Origin: Bordetella parapertussis
GTDB lineage: Bacteria; Pseudomonadota; Gammaproteobacteria; Burkholderiales; Burkholderiaceae_B
Assembly: GCA_945883615.1 (NCBI GenBank)
Contig: CAMCYB010000038.1
Coordinates: 1-16,641, forward strand
DNA length: 16,641 nt
Direction of reading: 5' to 3'
The first letter of the stretch is position 1. Every line of letters begins with the position of its first letter. The translations under genes and the position numbers were made by a program. Positions 1 through 11,440 of this stretch are shown piece after piece. The notes under the pieces are model-generated. The model had not been told where the DNA came from. It did no database searches and saw only the letters and a program-made list of their open reading frames with translations.

Positions 1-70
1 ATTTGAATTCTCGGCTGTGCTGTTGCCTTGTCAGCACGGGGGGTGAACTTGAAGGGTCATTAGTGAACAT
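1..70 (-). CDS. IS transposase/HTH protein (transposase_8 type), N-terminal 23 codons, cut by window start
   Basis: Reading the minus strand from an ATG at 70-68 gives an open frame to the window edge. It ends in RQQHSREFK, which resembles the start of the DNA-binding HTH (transposase_8) of IS3 OrfA and IS66 TnpA proteins, where a basic stretch is followed by HSPEFK/HSAEFK. A GGAG Shine-Dalgarno lies just upstream of the ATG, only two bases away (GGAGATATG), which is closer than usual. The start and ribosome site lie inside one arm of a long inverted repeat (62-106), suggesting translational self-limitation. Only 23 residues are visible, so the family (IS3 versus IS66) cannot be settled and the call rests on a short motif plus context: a truncated gene begins immediately on the other side. 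Confidence 0.5.
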   Translation of the reverse strand, partial: MFTNDPSSSPPVLTRQQHSREFK

Positions 71-106
71 ATCTCCACCTATTTTTTAAGTGGAGATATG
101 TTCACT
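62..106 (-). promoter_or_regulatory. 17-bp perfect inverted repeat sequestering the transposase start
   Basis: Arms AGTGAACATATCTCCAC (62-78) and GTGGAGATATGTTCACT (90-106) are exact reverse complements around an 11-nt AT-rich loop. In minus-strand RNA the 3' arm contains GGAG and the ATG of the transposase frame, so a transcript including both arms would hide its initiation site. A second, mutually exclusive 10-bp pairing exists between 83-92 and 103-112 (TTTTTAAGTG with CACTTAAAAA). No U-tract follows on either strand, so it is not a normal intrinsic terminator. Confidence 0.6.
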
Positions 107-140
107 TAAAAACCGCTCAGGGACAATATGTGTTCCCTAG

Positions 141-563
141 ACGCTTACGATTTTCTGGATGCTGGCAGCGACCGACGGACACGCCAAAAATTTCAGCATT
201 CAGCTACTGCAAGGCGGTCGCTATCAAGCAACACCTTTTTATGACGTCTTATCAGCCTGGCCGGTTATCGGCACGACCGCCAGCAAAATCGCTTGGCAAA
301 AAGTGAAGTTGGCAATGTCTGTCAAAGGAAAAAACCGACACTATAAACTTGTCGACATACGACGCGAACACTTTGTTGCAATGGGCAAGCGAGCTGGCTT
401 GGGCGAAGCCATGGAATCAATCATCCAAGACATCATTACAAAGACCCCAGACGTGATCCAAACAGTCAATCACGGGTTGCCCAGCAAATTTCCACGCGAC
501 GTACTCAACGCCATCTGCGAAAACCTAATAAGTGCGGCCAAGCAACTGGCATCCCAAATTTGA
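141..563 (+). pseudogene. hipA: HipA-type serine/threonine kinase toxin, C-terminal remnant
   Basis: The frame carries the HipA catalytic signature ATDGHAKNFS followed by TPFYDVLSAWPV, KLAMSVKGK and a C-terminal helical region ending SKFPRDVLNAICEN, all in the order of Escherichia coli HipA. That protein is about 440 residues and phosphorylates glutamyl-tRNA synthetase to induce dormancy. Only the last third is present. The catalytic Asp and Asn motif is kept, but the N-terminal lobe, the ATP-binding segment and the autophosphorylation serine are missing. An ATG exists at 159, but in-frame homology (IFW before it) reaches back to about 147 and the frame is closed by TAG at 138, so the ATG is an internal codon, not the original start. 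No hipB antitoxin is visible. The likely cause is truncation by the adjacent IS. It converges with gyrB. Confidence 0.8.
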
Positions 564-677
564 CGCCTTGCAACAACATTCACCTCAGCGCGCCAACCTG
601 GTTTACACGTCCACTCATCAAGATCAACTGCCCATGGGTCTGTGATCACTTGCTACCGTGCAAACCCACAGACACAA

Positions 678-4243
<3,566 letters not shown>

Positions 4244-4257
4244 AGAATGCCCCTTAA

Positions 4258-5721
4258 TTACCCTTTAAGTGTTTGCTCTAAAAAATGTAGCGTATGATTT
4301 AATTCAGTTTGTTTTGACCTTAGGTCTGCGATTTTACGAACAGCATGTAACACGGTTGTATGGTCTCGACCACCAAATAAGTCACCGATTTCTGGCAAAC
4401 TTTTTTGGGTTAGCTCTTTTGCCAAGTACATCGCAACTTGGCGTGGCATGGCAATGTTGGCAGGTCGACGTTTTGAATACATATCAGCGACCTTCATTTT
4501 GTAGAAGTCGGCCACGGTTTTTTGTATATTTTCAACACTGATTTGACCACTTGATATAGATAACAAGTCTTTCAGTGCATCTCGACAGAACTCAAGTGTC
4601 AGCTCTTGGCGACCATGAAAGCGGGCATAAGCCAATACCTTGTGAAGTGCGCCTTCCAATTCTCTCACATTGCTACGTAAATGTTTTGCAATAAAGAATG
4701 CCACTTCTTCAGGCATTTGAACGAACTCAGCCTCAGCCTTACGCAATAAAATCGCTACCCGCATTTCAAGCTCTGGCGGCTCAATCGCTACAGTCAACCC
4801 AGAATCAAATCTCGAAATGAGCCTTTCGTCAATACCGTCTAATTCTTTTGGGTATGTATCGCTGGTGATGATGATTTGTTTGCGTTGTGCCACCATCGCT
4901 TCAAACACATAGAAAAATTCTTCTTGCGTTCGGCTTTTACCCGAGAAAAACTGAATATCATCAATCAGCAATAAATCTAGCGAATGGTAGTAACGTTTAA
5001 ATTCGTCAAAAGCTTTTCGTTGATAGGCCTTTACGACGTCTGATACATACTGATCTGCATGCACGTATCTTACCTGCACAGCGCCATTGTGTTTTGCCAT
5101 TAAGGCGTTGCCTATGGCATGAATCAAATGCGTTTTACCTAAGCCAACACCGCCATACAAAAATAACGGGTTATAAGATATACCTGGGTTTTCAGCGACT
5201 TGAATAGCTGCTGCACGCGCGAGCTGATTCGCTTTACCGGTTACAAAGTTTTCAAATGTTAAATCTGTATGTAGGCGAGAAGGATTATGATTTGAAGCCA
5301 TTGATACGGCTTGAACAGCGTGATTTGCTGTACTGGTCGTTTCAGTCGAGGCGCGCCAAAGTTGGGCCTCGTTTGTGGTGGCTAAGTTAACCATTGAACT
5401 ACTGGTATTTATATTTGAATTCGCCTGTACATCTGACTGCACAACTGCATTTGAGACGTTAATTGGTTCACTTGGAGTCGGTACAAGTTCGAACAAAATC
5501 GAAACCGTTTGACCATACCATTCTGTAGCCAATTGCTCAATGCGATTAGAAAAGCTTTTCTTTACCCAATCTAATTTGTGGCGATTTGGAACAAGTAGGC
5601 GCATCTGGCCCGTTGACGAGTCAAAAGCGACAGGCGTCAAAGGTTTGATCCAGGCACTCATTTGCTGGGAAGGAAGTTCCTGCTCTAGCTTAAGCAGGCA
5701 TGATTGCCAAAATTCATTCAT
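4258..5721 (-). CDS. dnaA: Chromosomal replication initiator protein DnaA
   Basis: DnaA binds 9-mer DnaA boxes at oriC, oligomerises with ATP and opens the duplex for DnaB loading. The 487-residue product shows the four domains: N-terminal helicase/DiaA interaction region ([25 protein letters not shown], given here in part as [13 protein letters not shown]), a variable linker at about 85-150 rich in Ser, Thr and Asn, an AAA+ domain with Walker A GGVGLGKT (190-197) and Walker B LLLIDD (250-255), and a DNA-binding HTH with the signature [11 protein letters not shown] (450-460). It is transcribed away from rpmH. A perfect DnaA box (5768-5776) lies about 47 bp upstream of the start codon, so autoregulation is plausible. 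I could not pick out a convincing sigma70 promoter for it. Confidence 0.99.
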   Translation of the reverse strand: MNEFWQSCLLKLEQELPSQQMSAWIKPLTPVAFDSSTGQMRLLVPNRHKLDWVKKSFSNRIEQLATEWYGQTVSILFELVPTPSEPINVSNAVVQSDVQANSNINTSSSMVNLATTNEAQLWRASTETTSTANHAVQAVSMASNHNPSRLHTDLTFENFVTGKANQLARAAAIQVAENPGISYNPLFLYGGVGLGKTHLIHAIGNALMAKHNGAVQVRYVHADQYVSDVVKAYQRKAFDEFKRYYHSLDLLLIDDIQFFSGKSRTQEEFFYVFEAMVAQRKQIIITSDTYPKELDGIDERLISRFDSGLTVAIEPPELEMRVAILLRKAEAEFVQMPEEVAFFIAKHLRSNVRELEGALHKVLAYARFHGRQELTLEFCRDALKDLLSISSGQISVENIQKTVADFYKMKVADMYSKRRPANIAMPRQVAMYLAKELTQKSLPEIGDLFGGRDHTTVLHAVRKIADLRSKQTELNHTLHFLEQTLKG

Positions 5722-5767
5722 TGCGTTTTATCGACTAAACCTCAATTCTACCTTGTAAGATAGAAAG

Positions 5768-5776
5768 TTATCCACA
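5768..5776 (+). promoter_or_regulatory. DnaA box (perfect TTATCCACA) in the dnaA-rpmH intergenic region
   Basis: The 9-mer is an exact match to the DnaA consensus and lies between the divergent dnaA and rpmH starts. Being the only perfect box here, it better suits DnaA autoregulation than a full origin, although in pseudomonads oriC does lie between dnaA and rpmH. It is extended by GGG, as is the box upstream of tRNA-Thr. Confidence 0.8.
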
Positions 5777-5816
5777 GGGTTATTCGTCTAGAATCTAGTT
5801 TTTTTGTGCTAACCAT

Positions 5817-5845
5817 TTGACGTTTCTCGTATTTTTTGATGAAAT
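5817..5845 (+). promoter_or_regulatory. Probable sigma70 promoter of rpmH operon
   Basis: A -35 TTGACG (5817-5822) and a -10 TGAAAT (5840-5845) are separated by 17 bp and face rpmH, giving an mRNA leader of roughly 100 nt. The -35 matches consensus in five of six positions, the -10 in four. Confidence 0.5.
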
Positions 5846-5888
5846 AGAGGGCTTTCCCGAATATCTATTGCGTGGGTAATCGTCTTTT

Positions 5889-5924
5889 AACGGTTGGCTC
5901 AGCGCCGTTTAGTTCGTTTTTTTT
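5889..5924 (+). terminator. Attenuator-like hairpin with T8 tract in the rpmH leader
   Basis: Arms AACGG (5889-5893) and CCGTT (5905-5909), with an inner GC/GC pairing, are followed after seven bases by eight consecutive T residues (5917-5924). It lies in the leader 27 bp before the rpmH ATG. The gap between stem and T-tract is longer than in a standard intrinsic terminator, so partial termination or none is possible. Confidence 0.35.
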
Positions 5925-5950
5925 ATATTTGTCCTTGTGAGCTTGCTATT

Positions 5951-6085
5951 ATGAAACGTACCTATCAACCTTCCGTTACCCGCCGCAAACGTACACACGG
6001 CTTCCGTGTCCGTATGAAAACTCGTGGTGGCCGTGCGGTTATTAACGCCCGCCGTGCCAAGGGTCGCAAGCGTTTAGCCGTTTAA
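5951..6085 (+). CDS. rpmH: 50S ribosomal protein L34
   Basis: L34 is a small basic protein of the large ribosomal subunit. The ATG at 5951 gives the canonical 44-residue product [18 protein letters not shown] through KGRKRLAV, matching the family end to end and closest to the betaproteobacterial form. An upstream in-frame ATG at 5894 would add 19 hydrophobic residues not found in L34 and overlaps the leader hairpin and T-tract, so I reject it. A weak GTGAG (5937-5941) serves as ribosome binding site. rnpA follows 45 bp later, the standard rpmH-rnpA pairing that couples ribosome and RNase P protein synthesis. Confidence 0.97.
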   Translation: MKRTYQPSVTRRKRTHGFRVRMKTRGGRAVINARRAKGRKRLAV

Positions 6086-6130
6086 TACGTATTGGGGTTT
6101 TGTACCCTGCATACTAGGGTTAGGCGTTAC

Positions 6131-6490
6131 ATGATGCGAAATTGCGCCACACTGCCGTCCGAAACACGTCTACATCGCCCAGAGGAATTTGCTGCGGTTT
6201 TAAAGAGGCGGCCCTCTGCCAAGGGCAAGCTTTTAACAATCTCTTGGTTACCCTCTCAAACCAACCCTGCTCGGTTGGGTTTGGTCGTGGGTAAACGACA
6301 AGCGCCTTTAGCGGTTACACGTAATGCTGTAAAACGCGTTGTAAGAGAGGCTTTTCGTCTAGAGCGATCGCAGTTAAAGCTGGGTGATTATGTTGTACGC
6401 CTACAAACCAGTGCACGTAATTTTTCTCTTGTTGAATTAAAAAAAATGGTTCGCTTAGAAATTGATACCTTGCTGGGGCAATTTTATTGA
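6131..6490 (+). CDS. rnpA: Ribonuclease P protein component
   Basis: RnpA is the basic protein cofactor of the RNase P ribozyme, which removes 5' leaders from pre-tRNAs. The product contains LPSETRLHRPEEFAAVLK near the start, RLGLVVGKR at about 48-56 and the family RNR-type RNA-binding motif TRNAVKRVVREAFR (63-76). I chose the ATG at 6131 (119 residues; an adjacent ATG at 6134 is equally possible) because homology starts there and TAGG lies just upstream; the longer frame from 6092 adds an unrelated stretch read from the rpmH spacer. The gene's TGA is 2 bp from the yidD ATG, so translation is probably coupled. Confidence 0.95.
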   Translation: MMRNCATLPSETRLHRPEEFAAVLKRRPSAKGKLLTISWLPSQTNPARLGLVVGKRQAPLAVTRNAVKRVVREAFRLERSQLKLGDYVVRLQTSARNFSLVELKKMVRLEIDTLLGQFY

Positions 6491-6492
6491 AT

Positions 6493-6717
6493 ATGTTGTC
6501 ATATTTGATGATTAAACTTGTTCGCGGGTATCAGTTCTTCTTGAGCCCTTGGGTTGGGCAGTCGTGTCGTTTTACGCCTTCTTGTTCTCACTACACGATT
6601 GAAGCCATTGAAGTTTGGGGCCCTTTTCGTGGTGTTTGGTTAGGCATGAAAAGAATTGGGCGCTGCAACCCTTGGTGTAATGGTGGGCATGATCCTGTAC
6701 CGCCATTAAAAAAGTAA
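6493..6717 (+). CDS. yidD: Membrane protein insertion efficiency factor YidD
   Basis: YidD is a small inner-membrane-associated protein that assists YidC-dependent insertion. From ATG 6493 the product is 74 residues with an N-terminal amphipathic segment (MLSYLMIKLVRGYQFFLSP), the signature CRFTPSCSHY (Cys25, Cys31) and RCNPWCNGGHDPVP (Cys58, Cys62). A TTG at 6487 that overlaps the rnpA stop would add two residues; the ATG aligns better with family N-termini. No good Shine-Dalgarno is seen, which fits translational coupling to rnpA. It lies between rnpA and yidC, its near-universal position. Confidence 0.95.
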   Translation: MLSYLMIKLVRGYQFFLSPWVGQSCRFTPSCSHYTIEAIEVWGPFRGVWLGMKRIGRCNPWCNGGHDPVPPLKK

Positions 6718-6793
6718 GGGTTTATTGAATGTTGTTTATACAAAGTTGCCTAAGCGTAACGAGGTTTTGACGTTAAACTGTGTGGCTGTCGTT

Positions 6794-6809
6794 CGATGCT
6801 AGTGCATCG
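6794..6809. repeat. Small perfect hairpin in the yidD-yidC gap
   Basis: Arms CGATGC (6794-6799) and GCATCG (6804-6809) flank a TAGT loop, 30 bp before the yidC start in a 121-bp gap. No T-tract follows, so it may act as an mRNA stability or processing element; function is unknown. Confidence 0.4.
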
Positions 6810-6838
6810 GCGTTAATGAATTTCTGAATTGGGCTTGT

Positions 6839-8518
6839 ATGGATATCCGTCGCACCATCTTATTGATGATTTTTGCTTTTTCGCTTCTTATGTTGTGGAA
6901 CAACTGGCAAGTTCAAACGGGTGGTGGTTCACTGTTTAGCCCATCAGCCGTTACGCCAGCAAACACGACAAACACACAAGCACCACAACCTTCTAGTAAT
7001 TCTGTTGGGGTTCCGCAAGCACCTGTCAGTCAAGGTGCGCAAACTCCGCCACAACTCGCCGTGCCACCTAGCGCAACACAATCAAAGCCCTTCGTTGTTA
7101 CAACCGATGTATTGCAACTCACTTTTGATTTAGTTGGCGCACAAATTGTTCAAGCTGAGTTGTTGAAGTTTCGCTCAATGAATGACAAAACAAAACCAAC
7201 ACTTTTATTAGAGCAAACTCCTGCCCATACTTATGTTGTACAAACGGGCTTAACCGGTTCGCCTGCTGGCCAAAGTTACCCTACGCATTTAAGTGTTTTT
7301 ACACCTATTACCACTGACACCGTTATGACAGGCGATACCTTACCCGTGTCGTTTGTTGCAGAGTCTGATGGTGTTCGCTTAACGAAAACGTTTACCCTAC
7401 ATCGTGGAACGTATGCTATTGATGTTGAACATAAAGTTGAGAATTTGACCTCGTCAAATATTAACCCTTCTGTTTATTTGCAAATAAGCCGTGACGGTGG
7501 TGATCCTGAAAATACGTCAAGTTTTTATCATACCTTTACGGGTCCCGCCATCTACACTGAACAGGGAAAGTTTCAAAAAATATCTTTTTCCGATATTGAA
7601 AAAAATAAAGCTGATTTTGTAAAACAGGCCAATAACGGCTGGATCGCTATGATTCAACACTACTTTGTTACAGCGTGGGTTCCCGTACAAGGTAAAGAAC
7701 GTTATTACGATATGGCTGAAGTGCAAAAAGGTATATTTGCCGTTCGAGCAATTGAACCTGTTGGTTCGGTTGACAATGCAACCCCAGTAACCATGAAGTC
7801 AGCACTCTGGATCGGTCCTCAAGATCAGTCGTCTTTAGAAACTTTGGCGCCTAACCTTGACTTGGTGGTTGATTATGGTTGGTTTACGATCATTGCTAAA
7901 CCACTTTTTACATTGATGACATGGTTACATAGTATTTTAGGTAATTGGGGTTGGACAATTGTCGCCTTAACCGTTGTTGTTAAAGCCATTTTCTACCCGT
8001 TGTCTGCAGCCAGCTATAAATCAATGGCAAAAATGAAGTTAGTTGCACCGCGTCTTAAAGCACTACGTGAAAAATTTGGCGACGATAAGCAAAAACTCAA
8101 CATGGCCATGATGGACATGTATAAAACTGAAAAAATTAATCCCTTAGGTGGTTGTTTGCCCGTTGTGGTTCAAATACCCGTCTTCATTTCTCTTTACTGG
8201 GTTCTGCTTGCCAGTGTTGAAATGCGTGGTGCACCGTGGGTTCTTTGGGTTGACGACCTGTCAATTCGTGATCCGTTATTTATTTTGCCAGCCATTATGA
8301 CCGCAACCATGTTTTTACAAATGCGACTTAACCCTACACCACCTGATCCTATGCAAGCAAAGGTGATGATGTTTATGCCGTTAATTTTTGGTGGCATGAT
8401 GTTCTTCTTCCCAGCAGGTCTTGTGCTTTACTGGTGTGTAAACAATATTTTGTCTATTGCACAGCAATGGTATGTCACTAAGAAAATAGCTGATGCACAG
8501 GCTGTCGTACACCGTTAA
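6839..8518 (+). CDS. yidC: Membrane protein insertase YidC
   Basis: YidC inserts and folds inner-membrane proteins alone or with SecYEG. The 559-residue product has an N-terminal membrane anchor (about 6-20, ILLMIFAFSLLMLW), a low-complexity Pro/Thr/Gln/Asn linker (about 35-75), the large periplasmic P1 domain, and a conserved C-terminal core with membrane segments around GWTIVALTVVVKAIFYPL, LPVVVQIPVFISLYWVLL, FILPAIMTATMFLQM and GLVLYWCVNNILSIAQQW. The substrate-groove positive residue (Arg366 in E. coli) is Lys382. The cytoplasmic hairpin MAKMKLVAPRLKALREKFGDDKQ, cited here by its start MAKMKLVAPRLK, is intact. A clear Shine-Dalgarno is lacking. The stop TAA directly abuts the mnmE ATG. 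Confidence 0.98.
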   Translation: MDIRRTILLMIFAFSLLMLWNNWQVQTGGGSLFSPSAVTPANTTNTQAPQPSSNSVGVPQAPVSQGAQTPPQLAVPPSATQSKPFVVTTDVLQLTFDLVGAQIVQAELLKFRSMNDKTKPTLLLEQTPAHTYVVQTGLTGSPAGQSYPTHLSVFTPITTDTVMTGDTLPVSFVAESDGVRLTKTFTLHRGTYAIDVEHKVENLTSSNINPSVYLQISRDGGDPENTSSFYHTFTGPAIYTEQGKFQKISFSDIEKNKADFVKQANNGWIAMIQHYFVTAWVPVQGKERYYDMAEVQKGIFAVRAIEPVGSVDNATPVTMKSALWIGPQDQSSLETLAPNLDLVVDYGWFTIIAKPLFTLMTWLHSILGNWGWTIVALTVVVKAIFYPLSAASYKSMAKMKLVAPRLKALREKFGDDKQKLNMAMMDMYKTEKINPLGGCLPVVVQIPVFISLYWVLLASVEMRGAPWVLWVDDLSIRDPLFILPAIMTATMFLQMRLNPTPPDPMQAKVMMFMPLIFGGMMFFFPAGLVLYWCVNNILSIAQQWYVTKKIADAQAVVHR

Positions 8519-9910
8519 ATGAATGATTTTGATACCGCACCCATTGCAGCTGTTGCCACTGCACCCGGGCGCGGTGGCATCGGTGTAATACGTGTTTCTG
8601 GAAAGAATCTAGGCTCATTGGTTCTACGACTGTTTAATCAACCGCTTACTGCTCGATTTGCTCATTATTTACCGTTTAATGATGCAAATGGTGTAGCCAT
8701 CGATGTGGGTTTAGCTTTATTTTTTTCAGCCCCTCAATCCTTTACTGGTGAAGATGTTCTTGAGCTTCACGGCCATGGTGGCAGTGCAGTTTTAAATAGA
8801 CTGTTAACGCGCGTTCTTGAGGTTGGTCAGGCTGAAGGTATTCGGTTGGCACAGCCTGGCGAGTTTTCGCTCAGGGCATTTTTAAACAACAAAATAGATC
8901 TCATTCAAGCAGAAGCAATTGCTGACTTAATTGATGCGACGTCTACAGCAGCAGCAAAAGCAGCGGCGGGTTCTTTGACAGGCCGTTTTTCTGAACAAAT
9001 TAATAACATCAGTCAAGCTATTGTTCAATTACGAACACTTGTAGAAGCAACGCTTGATTTTCCTGAAGAAGAAATTGAATTTATCGAGCAATATGAGGTT
9101 AAAGACAAGTTACGATTGATCGAAAGTTCTGTACAGTTGCTTGTCTCAAGTTCTATGAGTAGTTTGGCTTTAAAAGACGGCTTACGCGTTGTTTTGATGG
9201 GTGAGCCTAATGTAGGTAAGTCTAGCTTACTTAACGCCCTCTGTGGCGAATCTATAGCTATTGTGACCGATATTGCAGGTACGACTCGTGATCGTATTTC
9301 TCAAGACCTCAACATTGAGGGTATACCCATCACGTTAATCGATACAGCAGGGCTGCGAGACACAGCCGATAAAATAGAAATATTAGGTATTGAACGAACA
9401 TGGCAAGAAATTGATCAAGCAGATGTTTTGCTTCATGTAATTGATGCGTCATGCCAAGACTATTTAGTAAATAAAGCGTACCAAAGTCGGCTCGAAATAA
9501 TCACAAAACATCAAAAAACACTAAATCTGACTTTGTTAAATAAAAGTGATTTATGTAACAGTCAGATCATAAGTGCAGACACACCAGAGTTTAATGAGCA
9601 TTTTATTAATGTTTCAGCTAAAACGGGTTTAGGGCTCGATGTTTTAAAAGCTAAGCTTCTCGCTGCAGCCGGTCGAACTCTTGGTGAATCTTCATCGTGG
9701 CAAGGAAGAACGAGGCATATACGTTCCTTAAATATTGTACAAACACATCTCAAACAAGCACGTGAACATCTGCATTTTGAAGGTATAGCACTCGACATTG
9801 TTGCAGAAGAATTACGACTTGCTCATCATTCATTAGGCAAAATCACAGGTAAAGTGTTTGCCGACGACTTGTTAGGTGAAATATTTTCTAATTTTTGCAT
9901 TGGAAAATAA
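8519..9910 (+). CDS. mnmE: tRNA uridine-5-carboxymethylaminomethyl modification GTPase MnmE
   Basis: MnmE (TrmE) works with MnmG to place cmnm5 groups on wobble U34 of tRNAs, using methylene-tetrahydrofolate, glycine and GTP. The 463-residue product shows the N-terminal folate-binding domain (DTAPIAAVATAPGRGGIGVI), a helical domain, an inserted Ras-like G domain with P-loop GEPNVGKS (228-235), GTTRD (254-258), DTAG (275-278) and NKSD (341-344), and the terminal FCIGK (459-463) with the conserved Cys460. The ATG begins at the base after the yidC stop, so expression is coupled. Its partner mnmG lies about 1.7 kb downstream, beyond the putative origin and a broken aminotransferase gene. Confidence 0.98.
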   Translation: MNDFDTAPIAAVATAPGRGGIGVIRVSGKNLGSLVLRLFNQPLTARFAHYLPFNDANGVAIDVGLALFFSAPQSFTGEDVLELHGHGGSAVLNRLLTRVLEVGQAEGIRLAQPGEFSLRAFLNNKIDLIQAEAIADLIDATSTAAAKAAAGSLTGRFSEQINNISQAIVQLRTLVEATLDFPEEEIEFIEQYEVKDKLRLIESSVQLLVSSSMSSLALKDGLRVVLMGEPNVGKSSLLNALCGESIAIVTDIAGTTRDRISQDLNIEGIPITLIDTAGLRDTADKIEILGIERTWQEIDQADVLLHVIDASCQDYLVNKAYQSRLEIITKHQKTLNLTLLNKSDLCNSQIISADTPEFNEHFINVSAKTGLGLDVLKAKLLAAAGRTLGESSSWQGRTRHIRSLNIVQTHLKQAREHLHFEGIALDIVAEELRLAHHSLGKITGKVFADDLLGEIFSNFCIGK

Positions 9911-10156
9911 CTTTTTTTGGTGGATAACCATGTGTATAACCTGTGTACAGATTCTGCATAACTCAACTTTTTTCAATAATTTAAAAAGTTATGCACATTT
10001 GTCCACATGTCTAAACAGACTTAATTAACAGCCTTTTTCACCTTTAACTTATTAATATATATAGACATTGTTGTAGTTATCAACTTGTCCACAGGGCTTA
10101 TTATCCATTAGTTTTTATATATATAAAAGAATAGATAACAACTCAAAAAAAGTGAT
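9911..10156. other. Candidate oriC, left half: DnaA-box cluster with AT-rich tracts
   Basis: This gap of nearly 250 bp contains boxes on both strands: TTATACACA (9939-9931, minus) and TTATGCACA (9989-9997, plus) fit TTATNCACA exactly. TTATCCACC (9927-9919, minus), TTATGCAGA (9961-9953, minus) and TTGTCCACA at 9999-10007 and 10085-10093 each differ from it by one base, and TTATCCATT (10101-10109) by two. AT-rich tracts at 10042-10066 (ATTAATATATATAG) and 10109-10137 (TTTTTATATATATAAAAG) could serve as unwinding elements. No gene or terminator is apparent. Boxes on both strands next to mnmE, with mnmG beyond, match known origin locations in proteobacteria. Confidence 0.65.
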
Positions 10157-11323
10157 TTATAACTTTTTTAACTTTTCGATTGCTTGTGTTAAGGTGTCAT
10201 CTTGTTTTGCAAAACAAAAACGTACGAGTCCTAAATTAGGCAATGGCTGTGATTTGTTGTAAAAGGCAGAAACGGGTATGACCGTTACACCTACCTCTTG
10301 CGTTAACCAAATTGCAAAATCTAAATCACTTTTATTTGATAAAGCGCGAAAATCAGCAAGTAAAAAAAAGGTTGAGGGGCAGCTCAAACTTCTAAACTTT
10401 GTTTGATTTAAACCATGTTGTAACAGGTCGCGTTTTTGTTGATAAAAGTGAGGTAGTTCTAAATAAGTTGATGCATCTTGTGTGTATTCAGCGAGTGCAT
10501 TTTTGAAAGGGTGAAGGTACGGTAAACACTAGAAACTGGTGTATTTTTCTTAACTCAGTTGTTAGATATTCAGAAGCACAGCAATAACCCACTTTCCAAC
10601 CTGTGGTGTGAGTTGTTTTTCCAAATGAAGAAATAACAAAACTTCTATCTTTTAAACTTGGCCTTGAGGCCACGCTTATATGTCGGTGCGGCGCAAAAAC
10701 AATATGTTCATAAACTTCATCAGATAACAACAAAATATCTGTATTTAAAACAATTGATTCAATTGCATCTAAATCTTCAACCGTCATCACTGCACCAGTT
10801 GGGTTGTTTGGAAAATTAACAATAATTAATTTTGTCTTACATGTTACGGCTGACGCAACATGGTTCCAATCAACCCAGAACGTATCATGTTGATCATCAG
10901 GTAGCATCATTCTGACAAATATTGGAATTCCACCAGCTAATCGCACTGCGGGTTCATATGCGTCGTAACTGGGTTCAATAATAATTGCTTCGTCACTTTC
11001 ACTTATACATGCCAAGACAGCGGCCATAATTGCTCTGTTGCGCCGCTTGTTACAGTTATTTCTTTGTCTAAGTCGTAATCTGCGTTGTAAAGTGTTTTAA
11101 CTTTCTGTTGTATGACTTCTCTTAGTGGTGTAACGCCTGGCATAAAGGGGTATTGGTTATAACCTTTTTTCATTGCATGAGTGACTAGGTCAATTGTGTT
11201 GCTTGGGTTGAAATCTGGAAAACCTTGCCCTAAATTTATGGCTTTGTAATCTGAAGCCATTTTGCTCATTGTTGTAAAGATCGTTGTACCAATATTTGGT
11301 AGTTTTGATTTAATGTTCATCAT
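10157..11323 (-). pseudogene. ybdL: Methionine aminotransferase (YbdL-type, PLP fold I), two frameshifts
   Basis: Three frames on the minus strand together make one near-complete class I/II aminotransferase: NLGQGFPDF and VTSGATE (11323 to about 11034), IIVNFPNNPTG, LLSDEVYEHI and SFGKTTHTTGWKVGYC with the PLP lysine (about 11033 to 10505), then ALAEYTQDAS to FCFAKQDDTLTQAIEKLKKL (about 10499 to 10157). The first break looks like a lost G (GAGGCAATT read as GAGCAATT, near 11033). The second looks like an extra base in a run of five T on the plus strand (10500-10504). The two shifts cancel, leaving the middle out of frame. Motif order and the VFTV segment suit the YbdL/kynurenine aminotransferase II-like family, which transaminates methionine. 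All catalytic motifs survive, so inactivation is recent or these are assembly errors. It sits between two DnaA-box clusters and has no operon partner. Confidence 0.85.
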
Positions 11324-11336
11324 GAACCTGTCAGTT

Positions 11337-11408
11337 GTTAGTTTTTAACTAAATCAATGTAGATTTAACTAAAAGAATAGTTTTTTAAACAATCACTTTA
11401 TTTTGTTG
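11337..11408. repeat. AT-rich tract with 20-bp-spaced direct repeats (possible unwinding element)
   Basis: TTTAACTAAA occurs at 11344-11353 and again at 11364-11373, inside a strongly AT-rich stretch next to the DnaA-box array. This is the arrangement expected of a DNA unwinding element, but it also covers the upstream region of the aminotransferase gene, so a promoter role is possible. Confidence 0.4.
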
Positions 11409-11440
11409 TTAAGAGTACTGACATCAAAGTTGTACATACG

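Larger units (their letters stand above)
1..140 (-). mobile_element. End of an insertion sequence (partial; outer boundary inferred)
   Basis: The transposase start (70), its leader hairpin (62-106) and the abrupt beginning of HipA homology just after a TAG at 138-140 suggest that an IS end lies between about 107 and 140. On the minus strand, sequence beginning TGTCCCTGAG (126-117) would be a plausible terminal repeat, and a short AGGGA/TCCCT dyad (119-123/134-138) sits at the junction. The other IS end is outside the window, so neither terminal inverted repeats nor a target duplication can be confirmed. Confidence 0.4.

Noticed and set aside
17..37. GTGCTG/CAGCAC hairpin at the left edge
   Set aside because: Falls within the coding start of the transposase frame and has no terminator features; likely chance.
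594..677. Intrinsic terminator for gyrB (GTCTGTG/CACAGAC dyad, minus strand)
   Set aside because: The 7-bp arms are separated by a loop of more than 20 nt and no T-tract follows; not convincing.
5894..6085. A 63-residue version of L34 from an upstream ATG
   Set aside because: The extra 19 residues are unrelated to L34 and read through the leader hairpin and T-tract; the family start MKRTYQPS is at 5951.
6092..6130. N-terminal extension of RnpA
   Set aside because: Begins 6 bp after the rpmH stop, lacks homology and a ribosome site; 6131 agrees with family N-termini.
9942..9950. TGTGTACAG as another DnaA box
   Set aside because: Its reverse complement CTGTACACA differs from consensus at two of the first three positions; left out of the box count.
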